Below, in pieces: positions 16,098 through 23,888 of a stretch of 31,122 nucleotides of DNA; the stretch's first letter is position 1, and every line of letters starts with the position of its first letter. A program made the translations under genes and the position numbers. The notes below the pieces were generated by a model, which saw only the letters and a list, made by a program, of their open reading frames with translations, did not search any database and was not told the origin of the DNA. The stretch spans positions 1-31,122 of the forward strand of contig NZ_JOFX01000051.1 in assembly GCF_000719345.1 (NCBI RefSeq), read 5' to 3'. Origin of the DNA: Streptomyces sp. NRRL F-2664 (GTDB lineage: Bacteria; Actinomycetota; Actinomycetes; Streptomycetales; Streptomycetaceae).

Positions 16098-17600
16098 GTG
16101 CTGCGAGCTGGGCGAACGACATCCATCCTGACGGTCGGAGCGGCGACGGCCGTGTTGGCGGCGCTCACGCCGGCCACCGCGTTCGCGGCCCAGGAGACGG
16201 CCCAGCAGCCGCCCGAGGGGTTCGGGCGGCAGCACCTGCGGTGGGAGCGCTGCGCCGAGGACCAGCCGGCGTCGCTGGAGTGCACGACGGTGAAGGTGCC
16301 GCTGGACTACGGCGATCCGCACGGGCGGAGCATCGGGATAGCGGTGTCGCGGGTGAAGGCGGGCAGCGCGGCGAAGCGGCGCGGTGTGCTGCTGATGAAC
16401 CCCGGCGGTCCGGGCGGTACGGGGCTGACCACGCCGGCCCAGGTGGCGCCGCTGCTGGCGGCGGAGGTGCGTGAGCGCTTCGACCTGGTCGGCTTCGACC
16501 CGCGCGGCGTCGGACGCAGCGCGCCGGTCACCTGCGGTCTGACAGCGGACGAGCAGGCCCTCGACCACCCCTACTCCGCACGGACCTTCGAGCAGGACGC
16601 GGCCCGGGCCCGGAGTGTGGCGGACAAGTGCTGGGCCAAGGCCGGGGACCTGCTGCCGCACATCACCACCCGGAACACGGCACGGGACATGGACGTGGTC
16701 CGCGCCGCCATGGGGGAGCGGAGGATCTCCTACTTGGGGCACTCGTACGGTACGTACCTGGGGGCGGTCTACACCCAGATGTTCCCCCGGCGGACGGACC
16801 GCTTCGTGCTCGACAGCGCGCTCGACCCGGCGTTGGTCTGGCGGGGCGTGCTGCGCGGGTCGAGCGAGGCGGCCGAACTCGCCTTCACCCGCTGGACGCA
16901 GTGGGCCGCGGCCCGCGATGCGGCGTACGGGCTGGGCGCGACCCCGCAGGCGGTACGCGCGGCGTTCTGGGAGCTGGTCGCGCACGCCGACCGCACGCCG
17001 ATCGTGCTGGAGGGCCGGCCGTTCGACGGTGACGCGATCAGGGCGCAGTACCGGGCCTTCGTCCAGGTCGAGGCCGTCACGCGGTTCATCGTCGCACTCC
17101 GGGCCGCTGCGGCCGGCGCCGCAGCCCCGGCCGGGGCGAGTACGGCCGTGGCGGCCGAGGCGGCGGCCGAAGCGACGGACGGGGACAACGCGGTGTCGGT
17201 CGCCTGGGCCGTTCTGTGCGGCGAGGGCCGGAGCTGGCCGCGCGATCCCGAGCAGTACCGCCGTGACGCCGTCCGGGACCGCGCCGCCCGCCCCCTGGCG
17301 GGCGACTTCGGCGCCAACGTCCAGCCCTGTGCGTTCTGGAAGTCCGCTCCCCGTGAGGCGGCCACGGTGGTGGACAACGGCGTCGACGCGCTGATCGTGC
17401 AGAACGAGTGGGACCCGCAGACGCCGATCGCGATGGCGCAGGGCCTGCGGCGGGCCCTGCACGGCGCCCGGATGGTCACGGTCGCCGGGGGTGAGGGCCA
17501 CGGCGTGCTGGGGACCGGCCGCCCGTCCTGTGCCGACGCCGACGTCACCCGCTACCTGACGACGGGCCGGCTCCCCGCGAAGGACCGCACCTGCAGCTGA
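16098..17600 (+). CDS. Secreted alpha/beta hydrolase, tripeptidyl-aminopeptidase (SlpD/TAP)-like
   Basis: 500-residue secreted serine hydrolase. Signal peptide about 1-31 (cleavage near AFAAQ). The oxyanion region is MNPGGPGGTG (100-109), the nucleophile elbow GHSYG has Ser216, and the C-terminal TAP-like domain carries NEWDPQTP (Asp439) and GEGHGV (His468), completing a triad. Streptomyces SlpD/Tap enzymes release tripeptides from the N-terminus of extracellular or growth-related proteins; the exact specificity here is inferred. An Ala-rich insertion (about 335-360) lies between cap and C-terminal regions. Several cysteines suggest disulfides. GTG 16098 has GAGGGGG at 16084-16090. It appears monocistronic and is followed by two strong hairpins. 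Confidence 0.9.
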   Translation: MLRAGRTTSILTVGAATAVLAALTPATAFAAQETAQQPPEGFGRQHLRWERCAEDQPASLECTTVKVPLDYGDPHGRSIGIAVSRVKAGSAAKRRGVLLMNPGGPGGTGLTTPAQVAPLLAAEVRERFDLVGFDPRGVGRSAPVTCGLTADEQALDHPYSARTFEQDAARARSVADKCWAKAGDLLPHITTRNTARDMDVVRAAMGERRISYLGHSYGTYLGAVYTQMFPRRTDRFVLDSALDPALVWRGVLRGSSEAAELAFTRWTQWAAARDAAYGLGATPQAVRAAFWELVAHADRTPIVLEGRPFDGDAIRAQYRAFVQVEAVTRFIVALRAAAAGAAAPAGASTAVAAEAAAEATDGDNAVSVAWAVLCGEGRSWPRDPEQYRRDAVRDRAARPLAGDFGANVQPCAFWKSAPREAATVVDNGVDALIVQNEWDPQTPIAMAQGLRRALHGARMVTVAGGEGHGVLGTGRPSCADADVTRYLTTGRLPAKDRTCS

Positions 17601-17695
17601 CGGGCCGCCGACGCCTGAGGCATGCCGCCCCGCCCCTCCCCATCGACAGCCCTTCGCCGGCACGTACGTGCCCAAGGGGCGCTTGCAGCAGACGC

Positions 17696-17739
17696 TTTCA
17701 CCGGCAGAAGTAGATGCAGGCCTACTTCTGCCGGTGGAA
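17696..17739 (+). terminator. 15-bp perfect hairpin downstream of the hydrolase
   Basis: From 17699 to 17713 pairs perfectly with 17722-17736 (core ACCGGCAGAAGTAG / CTACTTCTGCCGGT), loop of eight bases. One G-U and two further A-T pairs extend it to 17696/17739. It begins 96 bases after the stop, far for a simple terminator, but strong enough to act as one in either direction. Confidence 0.75.
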
Positions 17740-17830
17740 CTGCATGGTCCGCTTCCGTCCCCACCTGTTGGCTGGGAGCGGATCGATGACCGTCTTCACC
17801 CTGGGGAACGACATGTTTGCACTGACGCCC

Positions 17831-17877
17831 GTCCGGCCCGTCCGGCCCCGTCCCCGACGGAGCCGGACGGGCCGGAC
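17831..17877. terminator. 16-bp plus 5-bp hairpin, probable bidirectional terminator
   Basis: GTCCGGCCCGTCCGGC (17831-17846) pairs perfectly with 17862-17877. After a C/A mismatch, CCGTC (17848-17852) pairs with GACGG (17856-17860) around a CCC loop. It lies 69 bases before the Nudix gene, so the 345-base gap 17601-17945 holds two independent strong hairpins and no convincing gene. Confidence 0.75.
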
Positions 17878-17945
17878 CGTTACGGTACCGCCGCGGACCC
17901 CGGGATCAACCCGACCGTGCGGGCCAGGACCCGAGCGAGACGCTC

Positions 17946-18422
17946 ATGGCCGACAATGCCGGGATGACCCGACCCAGAATCCGTGTCGCCGCATACGTGA
18001 TCCGGCAGCGCGCCGTGCCGGAACTGCTCGTGTTCGACCACCTCGGCATACCGGAGGCCGGCACCCAGATCCCCGCGGGCGGAGTCGCTTCGGGCGAAGG
18101 GCCGGAAGAAGCGGTCCTGCGCGAGGTCGCCGAGGAGACCGGTCTGCTGACCGCCACGGCGGTCCGGCGGATCACCGTGGAGGACAAACCCCACCCGGAC
18201 ACCGGCCGACCCCGACGAACCAGCTTCTTCCTCCTCCGGGCACCGGCAGACACCCCCGACGCGTGGGACCACCACGTCCACGGCGACGGAGGCGACGCCG
18301 GCCTCACCTTCTCCTGCCGGTTCGTGCCCCTTCCCCTGGGGCAGCCGCTGGCCGACGACCAAGACGCATGGCTGGGCCTCATCGATCCGTGCTGGACCAC
18401 CGCGACCGGCGACGGCCAGTGA
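17946..18422 (+). CDS. Nudix hydrolase
   Basis: 158-residue Nudix protein that hydrolyses a nucleoside diphosphate linked to another moiety; substrate unknown. The Nudix box is a perfect match, G-x5-E-x7-REVAEETGL at residues 45-67, preceded by the usual beta strands (RVAAYVIRQRAVPELLVFDH). The context VFDHLGIPEAGTQIPAGG resembles small actinobacterial Nudix enzymes with a short strand-loop in place of an extra domain. ATG 17946 has only a weak Shine-Dalgarno-like GAGCGAGA; ATG 17964 (MTRPRIRV) is a possible alternative. It stands alone on its transcript. Confidence 0.9.
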   Translation: MADNAGMTRPRIRVAAYVIRQRAVPELLVFDHLGIPEAGTQIPAGGVASGEGPEEAVLREVAEETGLLTATAVRRITVEDKPHPDTGRPRRTSFFLLRAPADTPDAWDHHVHGDGGDAGLTFSCRFVPLPLGQPLADDQDAWLGLIDPCWTTATGDGQ

Positions 18423-18542
18423 TCGGAAACCGACCCCGACGGCCGACGCCGCTTCCGCCGCGGCCGCACCCGTCGTCATCGGCGCAAGCCGGAGAGCACG
18501 GCCGCTGTGTGCCGACAGGGCCGCCGCCCAGCCCGCCGATCC

Positions 18543-18767
18543 TCAGACGACTTCGGTGGCGAAGAGCTCCAGGTGCGAGCAGTGCGGGCAGCGGTACGCC
18601 TCGATGCGGCGCCGGGGCCGGCCCATCCGCTTGGCACCCCCGAACAGGCCGCGTTCCAGCGGCCCGGCGATCCAGCGGGCGTACCCCCGGGCCCCCTCGC
18701 CCGCGTCCTCGACGAAACCCGGCTCCAGCCCGACGCCACCGCAGTGCGTGCATCTGATCGCATCCAC
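18543..18767 (-). CDS. Small zinc-ribbon protein (two CxxC motifs)
   Basis: 74-residue protein starting at GTG 18767 with VDAIRCTHCGG, a central segment EPGFVEDAGEGARGYARWI and GPLERGLFGGAKRMGRPRR, and a second ribbon half YRCPHCSHLELFA at the end. Four cysteines as two CxxC pairs should bind one zinc. I recall this arrangement in small uncharacterised actinobacterial zinc-ribbon proteins (possibly the family labelled PF20097); function unknown. The open frame continues upstream through the neighbouring gene with no stop, so it is easily hidden inside a long shadow ORF; the CTHC/CPHC pattern and homologue-like ends support the boundaries. It is divergent from the FAD monooxygenase. GGGTAT lies about 20 bases upstream without a clear -35. 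Confidence 0.8.
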   Translation of the reverse strand: MDAIRCTHCGGVGLEPGFVEDAGEGARGYARWIAGPLERGLFGGAKRMGRPRRRIEAYRCPHCSHLELFATEVV

Positions 18768-18932
18768 CGGGTGAGTGTAAGCACCAATACCCCCGCGCCC
18801 GCACCCCCCCGGGGCCCTGCCGACGGGCTGTACGGTACGGCGACCGGGCCCGGGCAGCGGCAGGCGGCGGGCGGTCACCCACCTGGGCGGCCACTGGAGG
18901 GGTCCGGACGGGCGCGGAGGGAGAGGCTTCCC

Positions 18933-20126
18933 ATGCAGAGACTTCACGCGGTGGTGGCCGGCGCCGGCATCGGCGGTCTCACGGCCGCCCTCGCCCTGCA
19001 CCGGCGCGGCTGGCACGTCACCGTCTGCGAACGCGCACCCGAGCCGCCCACCACCGGTGCCGGTATCGGACTCGCCCCCAACGCGCTTCGCGCCCTCGAC
19101 GCGATCGGCGTCGACGCCGCCCGGGCCGCAGGCAGCGCCGTACCCGCGACCATGGGCGTACGCCGCGCCGACGGCCGGTGGCTCACGCGCGCCGAGACCT
19201 CGTACATGGCGGCCCGCTACGGCACGCCCCCGATCGCCGTACCGCGCCCGGCCTTCACCGCGGCCCTGGCCGCCGCCCTGCCGGCGGAGGCCCTGCGATA
19301 CGGCACCACCGTGACCGGCGTGGACGACGCCACCGGCCGCCCGACCGTCCGCACGGCCGAAGGACCGGCCCTGCAGGCCGACCTGGTCGTCGCCGCGGAC
19401 GGCATCCACAGCCCGCTGCGCCGCGCCCACTTCCCCGCCCACCCCGGCCTGCACTACCTCGGGGAGACCGCCTGGCGCACCCTGGTCGACGCCCCCGACC
19501 TGCGGATACCGTCCATGAGCGAGACGTGGGGGAGGGGGACGCGGTTCGGCGTGACACCGCTCGCCGACGGCCGGTACTACCTCTACGCCACCGCGACCGC
19601 CCCGGCCGGTACCCGCTCGGCCGACCCGCGCGCCGAACTCCGCCACCGTTTCGGCGCATGGCACGACCCGATTCCGGCCCTGTTGGACCGCGTCGACAGG
19701 TTCGACCCGGCCGACGTCCTGCAGAACGACCTCTACGACCTGGCCGCACCGCTGCCCCGCCTCCACCACGGCCGGATCGCCTGGCTCGGCGACGCCGCCC
19801 ACGCGATGGCCCCCAACCTCGGCCAGGGCGGCTGCCAGGCCATCGAGGACGCCGTGGTCCTCGCACACCTCCTGCCGTCCGGCGGCGCCGCCGACCCCGG
19901 CGGGGGCACTGCGGCCGTCCCGGCCGCCCTCGCCGCGTACACCACGGCCCGCCGCGAGCGCACCGACGCCGTCCGTCGCCGTGCCCGCCGCGTCGGCCGC
20001 CTGGGCGCCCTCCGCCACCCGCTCGCCGCGGCCGCCCGCGACCTGGCGGTCCGCGCCACCCCCGCCCGCCTGGCCCTGCGGGGCATGGACGACCTGTTCA
20101 ACGGCTTCCGCCTCCCCACACCCTGA
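18933..20126 (+). CDS. FAD-dependent monooxygenase (group A flavin hydroxylase-like)
   Basis: 397-residue flavoprotein of the salicylate/3-hydroxybenzoate hydroxylase type, which uses NAD(P)H and oxygen to hydroxylate an aromatic or polyketide-like substrate. Motifs: GAGIGG (10-15) with Glu33 at the end of the second strand, the DG motif at 156-157 (VVAADGIHSPLRR), and the GD motif at 286-287 (WLGDAAHAMAPNLGQGG). ATG 18933 has GGAGGGAGAGG just upstream. No polyketide or aromatic-catabolic cluster is next to it, so the substrate cannot be inferred. It appears monocistronic. Confidence 0.92.
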   Translation: MQRLHAVVAGAGIGGLTAALALHRRGWHVTVCERAPEPPTTGAGIGLAPNALRALDAIGVDAARAAGSAVPATMGVRRADGRWLTRAETSYMAARYGTPPIAVPRPAFTAALAAALPAEALRYGTTVTGVDDATGRPTVRTAEGPALQADLVVAADGIHSPLRRAHFPAHPGLHYLGETAWRTLVDAPDLRIPSMSETWGRGTRFGVTPLADGRYYLYATATAPAGTRSADPRAELRHRFGAWHDPIPALLDRVDRFDPADVLQNDLYDLAAPLPRLHHGRIAWLGDAAHAMAPNLGQGGCQAIEDAVVLAHLLPSGGAADPGGGTAAVPAALAAYTTARRERTDAVRRRARRVGRLGALRHPLAAAARDLAVRATPARLALRGMDDLFNGFRLPTP

Positions 20127-20424
20127 CGGCGCAGCGGCCGCAGGTCCGGCCAGGGCGACGTTCAGCCGCAAGGCCGTCGCGGGGGTGCCGTGCGGCCGGA
20201 GCGCAGCCGGAGCCGGGACGCCACGGAGGACGGCCTCGGGGCCGTTGGGCGCGTGGGTCCGGGCAGCACGCACCGGTATCGCGCGTGTGTACGCACCGCG
20301 TGCGCCGTAGTGGTGAGGGCCGTGCCCGGACGCGTGGCGTGCACACGCCTCCCGGGCAGGAGGACGATGAGATGGCGGGAAGCGTAGGCCCGCAGCCTGC
20401 ACCGGCCGGAAGGAGAGCCCCGAG
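20127..20424 (+). other. 298-base leader upstream of the second PP2C gene
   Basis: Holds GGCGTG-CA-CACGCC (20336-20349), a near-perfect palindrome, followed by AGGAGG at 20358-20363 and two out-of-frame starts: ATG 20367, encoding only six residues (MRWREA, stop 20387), and ATG 20372, whose frame runs into the PP2C gene as a shadow. The true gene start with its own Shine-Dalgarno follows at 20425. A short translated leader is possible but unproven. Confidence 0.35.
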
Positions 20425-21921
20425 ATGGGCGCGATCGAGCCGCCGCACGGCGATCCGGAAGGGGCGCGGCCGGCCGCGTCCGGGCCGGGCGGCCTGCTCG
20501 ACGTGCTGCGCGTGGCCGCCATCCTCCTCGACGCCGAGGGCCGGATCGACCTGTGGAGCCCCCAGGCGGAGGAACTGTTCGGTTACACCGCCGAGGAGGC
20601 CCTCGGCGAGTACGCGGGACACCTGCTGCTCAACGAGGAGCACCTCCCCGTCGTGCTGGACATGTTCACCGAGGTCATGGAGGCCGGCGTCAGCTGGGTC
20701 GGGGTCTTCCCCGTGCGGCACAAGGACGGCAGCACCCGCATGGTCGAGTTCCGCAACATGCGGCTGCTGGACTCCCAGCAGGAGTACTACGCCCTGGGCC
20801 TCGCCGCGGACCAGGCGACCGTACGCCAGGTCGAACGGGACCTTGCGCTCTCCGCACGGCTCGTGGCCCAGTCACCGGTCGGCCTCGGCGTGCTCGACAC
20901 CGACCTGCGCTACGTCTCGGTCAACCCGGCCGAGGAACGCCTCAACGGCGTGCCCGCCGCCGAGCACATCGGCCGGCACGTCCACGAGGTGCTGCCCGCC
21001 GTGGACCCGTCCTTCGAGGCTGCCATGCGCGAGGTGCTCGCCACCGGCGTGCCCATCGTGGACCAGTACACCGTCGGCCGGACCCCGGCCGACCCCGACC
21101 ACGACCACGCCTGGTCGATCTCCTTCTACCGGCTCGAAGCCCCGAACGGGACCGTGCTCGGCGTGGCCACCGCCAGCGTCGACGTCACCGAACGGCACCG
21201 GGCCGTCGAGGAGCAGCGCCACACCGCCCTCACCCTCCAGCGCAGCCTGCTGCCGCACACCCCGCCGCGCCGGCCCGGCCTGGAGGTCGCGACCCGCTAC
21301 CGGCCCGCCCAGGCCACCATGGAGATCGGCGGCGACTGGTTCGACGTGATCCCGCTGCGCGGCGACAAGACCGCCCTCGTCGTCGGCGACGTCATGGGCA
21401 GCGGCGTCGCGGCCGCGGCCAGCATGGGCCAGCTGCGCACCGCGGGCCGCACCCTCGCCGACCTCGACCTGGACCCCGCGCAGGTCCTGCACCACCTCGA
21501 CCACGTCACCGAGGGCCTCGACACCATCGCGACGTGCGTCTATGTCGTCCACGACCCGCGCGCCGCGCAGTGGCACCTCGCCCTCGCCGGGCACCTGCCG
21601 CCCGTCCTCCTCCGACAGGACGGCACCCGGACACTGCTGGACCTCCCCACCGGCGCCCCACTGGGCGGCGTCGGGGTCGCCTTCCACACCGTCAGCCTCC
21701 CCGTCGAGGCGGGCGACCAGCTCGTCCTCTACACCGACGGCCTGGTCGAGACCCGCGACGATCCGATCGACGAGCGCCTCGACGTCCTCCTGGACGCCCT
21801 GGACGACCCGGGCCGCCCGCTGGACGAGACCTGTGACCTGCTGCTGGACACGATGCGCCACCCGGGCGTCCACGACGACGTCGCCCTCCTGATCGCCCGC
21901 GCCACGCCGGCCCCCGACTGA
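20425..21921 (+). CDS. PAS-PAS-PP2C (SpoIIE-type) protein phosphatase
   Basis: 498-residue cytoplasmic phosphatase. Domains: PAS (about 22-130), PAS (about 140-256, ending SVDVTERHR) and SpoIIE-type PP2C (about 265-490). Metal ligands are intact: GGDWFDV (302-308), GDVMGSG (321-327; the usual GHG is GSG here), YTDG (436-439) and HDDVAL (483-488). It should dephosphorylate an anti-sigma-factor antagonist in response to whatever the PAS domains sense. It resembles the phosphatase at 9108-11216 but lacks the GAF domain. ATG 20425 is preceded by GGAAGGAGAG. It converges on the ABC exporter gene. Confidence 0.93.
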   Translation: MGAIEPPHGDPEGARPAASGPGGLLDVLRVAAILLDAEGRIDLWSPQAEELFGYTAEEALGEYAGHLLLNEEHLPVVLDMFTEVMEAGVSWVGVFPVRHKDGSTRMVEFRNMRLLDSQQEYYALGLAADQATVRQVERDLALSARLVAQSPVGLGVLDTDLRYVSVNPAEERLNGVPAAEHIGRHVHEVLPAVDPSFEAAMREVLATGVPIVDQYTVGRTPADPDHDHAWSISFYRLEAPNGTVLGVATASVDVTERHRAVEEQRHTALTLQRSLLPHTPPRRPGLEVATRYRPAQATMEIGGDWFDVIPLRGDKTALVVGDVMGSGVAAAASMGQLRTAGRTLADLDLDPAQVLHHLDHVTEGLDTIATCVYVVHDPRAAQWHLALAGHLPPVLLRQDGTRTLLDLPTGAPLGGVGVAFHTVSLPVEAGDQLVLYTDGLVETRDDPIDERLDVLLDALDDPGRPLDETCDLLLDTMRHPGVHDDVALLIARATPAPD

Positions 21922-21924
21922 CGA

Positions 21925-21940
21925 GAGGGCCGACGGCCTC
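21925..21940. terminator. Short hairpin between convergent genes
   Basis: GGCCG-A-CGGCC (21928-21938) forms a small stem in the 37-base gap between the convergent PP2C and ABC genes. Short, so tentative. Confidence 0.3.
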
Positions 21941-21958
21941 CGCCTCGTACCCCGCACC

Positions 21959-23815
21959 TCAGGCCGGCGACGGCGTGGCGGCTGTGGTGGTGGCCAGGCG
22001 GAGGGCCGCCACCAGCTCGCGGTAGAGCCGGTCCGTCGCCAGCAGCTCCTCATGGGTGCCGCGGGCGCGGATCCGGCCCCCCTCCATCACCACGATCAGG
22101 TCGGCGTCCACCACCGTCGAGAGGCGGTGCGCGACCGTCACCACCGCGCCGGTCGCCGCGCGGCTGCGGATGCAGTCCTGCACCGCCGCCTCCGTCAGGC
22201 CGTCCAACTGGGCCGTCGCCTCGTCCAGCAGCAGCACCTCCGGCGTGCGCAGCAGGGCGCGGGCGAGCGCGATGCGCTGGCGTTCGCCGCCCGACACGTG
22301 CGCCGAGGACAGCGGGCTGTCCAGGCCCGCTTCCAGCCCGTCGACCTTCTCCGTGAGCCGTACGTCGGCCAACACCCGGTGCAGTTCCTCCTCGGTCGCC
22401 TCCGGGCGCGCGAGCAGCAGGTTCTCGCGCAGGGTGCCGGGCACGACAGGGGTGTCCTGTTCGACGTAGGCCAGCCGCGCCCGTACCTCGGAGTGGCTGT
22501 AGTCGCGGTACGGCCGCCCGTTCAGGAGCAGTTCGCCGTCGACGGGCTCCAGGAAGCGCAGGAGGAGCGAGAACAGGGTGGTCTTGCCGGCGCCGGACGG
22601 ACCGACGATGGCGGTGTGGCCGAGCCGGGGCACGGCCAGCCGTACGTCGGTGACGGCGTGTGCGGCATCGGGACCGTACTGGGCGCTGACGCCCCGCAGT
22701 TCGAGCACGGGCACGTCCCGTACGGGCACGTCGCGTACGGGCGCATCGCGTTCGGGCACCTGCTCCCGGGCGTCGCCTTCGGCCGGACGGACGGCCGACG
22801 TGCCGCGCCCCGAGGCGGCGGTGGTGTCCTCCGCCGTCAGATCGGCGGTCTGCCGGATGCGTTCGGCGGCGGCCATGCCGGCCTGGAGGGAGGTGAGGTT
22901 CTGGCTGAGCGTGGTGACGGGCTCCATCAGAGTGAACGCGTACAGCAGGAAGGCGATCAGGCTGGAGACCTCCAGCCGTCCTTCCCCGACCCGCCAGGCT
23001 CCGACGCCCAGGATCGCGATGATGGCCAGTTGGATCCCCGACCCGGCGACCGTCCAGGCGAGCGCCTCCTGCCGGACGGCCCGGATGCCGTACTCGGCCG
23101 CCGACCGGGCGTCGGCCATGATCTGCTCGGCGGCCCGCTCCTCGGCGCGGCTCACCTTCACGGTGCGGATGGCGCGCAGGGTGCCCTCCAGACGGCCGCC
23201 GAGCAGGCCGATGTGCTCCTGGGAGCGCTGTTGCGCCGTGCCGATGCCCGGCATGAGGAGCGCGAAGAGCGCGCCGGTCACGGCGACGGCGGCCATGGTC
23301 GTACCGAGCAGCACCAGGTCGAGCACGCCCATCAGGACCAGGCTCCCCAGCAGCATCACGGCGCCGTTGACCAGGCCGACGAACGACTGGGCGGTGGCCT
23401 CCCGGAGCAGGACGGTGTCCGAGGTGACGCGGGTGACGAGCTCACCGGTCGGGCGGCGGGTCAGAGCCGGCACGGTGGCCCGCAGGAACCGTCGCACCAT
23501 CGATTCGCGCGCCTCCAGGACGACGCGCTCGCCCACCGTCCCGAGCATGCACCACTGCCGGTACGACACGGCCGCGCCGACGACGAGCAGGACGAACAGC
23601 GCGGTCACGGGACCGCTGAGGGACGCGGAGTCGTTCAAAGCGTCGAGCACCCATTTGGTGATCATGGGGGTGGCCAGGCCGAGGGCCGAGCCGGCCAGGG
23701 CCAGGACGAGACCCAGCGCCAGTGTGCGGCGGTGCGGGCGGGCGAACGACCAGAGGATGCGCAGCCGCGGCGCGTCGAACGGGGCGCCGGGCGGGGGTGT
23801 CGAGTCAGCTGCCAT
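21959..23815 (-). CDS. ABC exporter half-transporter (TMD-NBD fusion)
   Basis: 618-residue ABC exporter with an N-terminal six-helix membrane domain (about 20-315) fused to an ATPase domain (about 368-605). ATPase motifs: Walker A GPSGAGKTT (405-413), Q-loop VEQD, signature VSGGERQ (507-513), Walker B VLLLDE (527-532) and H-loop AHRLS (562-566). It should act as a homodimer exporting a drug, lipid or metabolite. The linker between domains carries a pentapeptide repeat (PVRDV) encoded by a 15-bp tandem repeat. ATG 23815 is preferred to the upstream in-frame GTG 23851, which lies beyond the operator-like palindrome at 23824-23841. The divergent TetR gene is the likely repressor. Confidence 0.92.
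   Translation of the reverse strand: MAADSTPPPGAPFDAPRLRILWSFARPHRRTLALGLVLALAGSALGLATPMITKWVLDALNDSASLSGPVTALFVLLVVGAAVSYRQWCMLGTVGERVVLEARESMVRRFLRATVPALTRRPTGELVTRVTSDTVLLREATAQSFVGLVNGAVMLLGSLVLMGVLDLVLLGTTMAAVAVTGALFALLMPGIGTAQQRSQEHIGLLGGRLEGTLRAIRTVKVSRAEERAAEQIMADARSAAEYGIRAVRQEALAWTVAGSGIQLAIIAILGVGAWRVGEGRLEVSSLIAFLLYAFTLMEPVTTLSQNLTSLQAGMAAAERIRQTADLTAEDTTAASGRGTSAVRPAEGDAREQVPERDAPVRDVPVRDVPVLELRGVSAQYGPDAAHAVTDVRLAVPRLGHTAIVGPSGAGKTTLFSLLLRFLEPVDGELLLNGRPYRDYSHSEVRARLAYVEQDTPVVPGTLRENLLLARPEATEEELHRVLADVRLTEKVDGLEAGLDSPLSSAHVSGGERQRIALARALLRTPEVLLLDEATAQLDGLTEAAVQDCIRSRAATGAVVTVAHRLSTVVDADLIVVMEGGRIRARGTHEELLATDRLYRELVAALRLATTTAATPSPA
22711..22755 (-). repeat. 15-bp tandem repeat, three copies, inside the ABC exporter gene
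   Basis: Units at 22711-22725, 22726-22740 and 22741-22755 (consensus GCACGTCGCGTACGG) encode PVRDV, PVRDV and PERDA in the linker between membrane and ATPase domains. Copy number keeps the frame, so length variation would be tolerated. Confidence 0.8.
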
Positions 23816-23823
23816 GCTGAGAA

Positions 23824-23841
23824 TGGAACAGTGGTGTTCCA
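23824..23841. promoter_or_regulatory. TetR operator candidate TGGAACA-N4-TGTTCCA
   Basis: Perfect 7+7 inverted repeat with a four-base spacer in the 73-base gap between the divergent ABC exporter (start 23815) and TetR regulator (start 23889). An AT-richer setting and a position next to both starts make it the probable autoregulatory and exporter-repressing site. Confidence 0.7.
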
Positions 23842-23888
23842 ATACGGTCAAGCGAGTTTCATTGTGGGAGGCGCGCTACCGTACGCCC

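Noticed and set aside
17786..17830. Small frames starting at ATG 17786 or 17811 with Shine-Dalgarno-like bases
   Set aside because: They run through the 17831-17877 hairpin into a shadow of the Nudix gene; no coding character.
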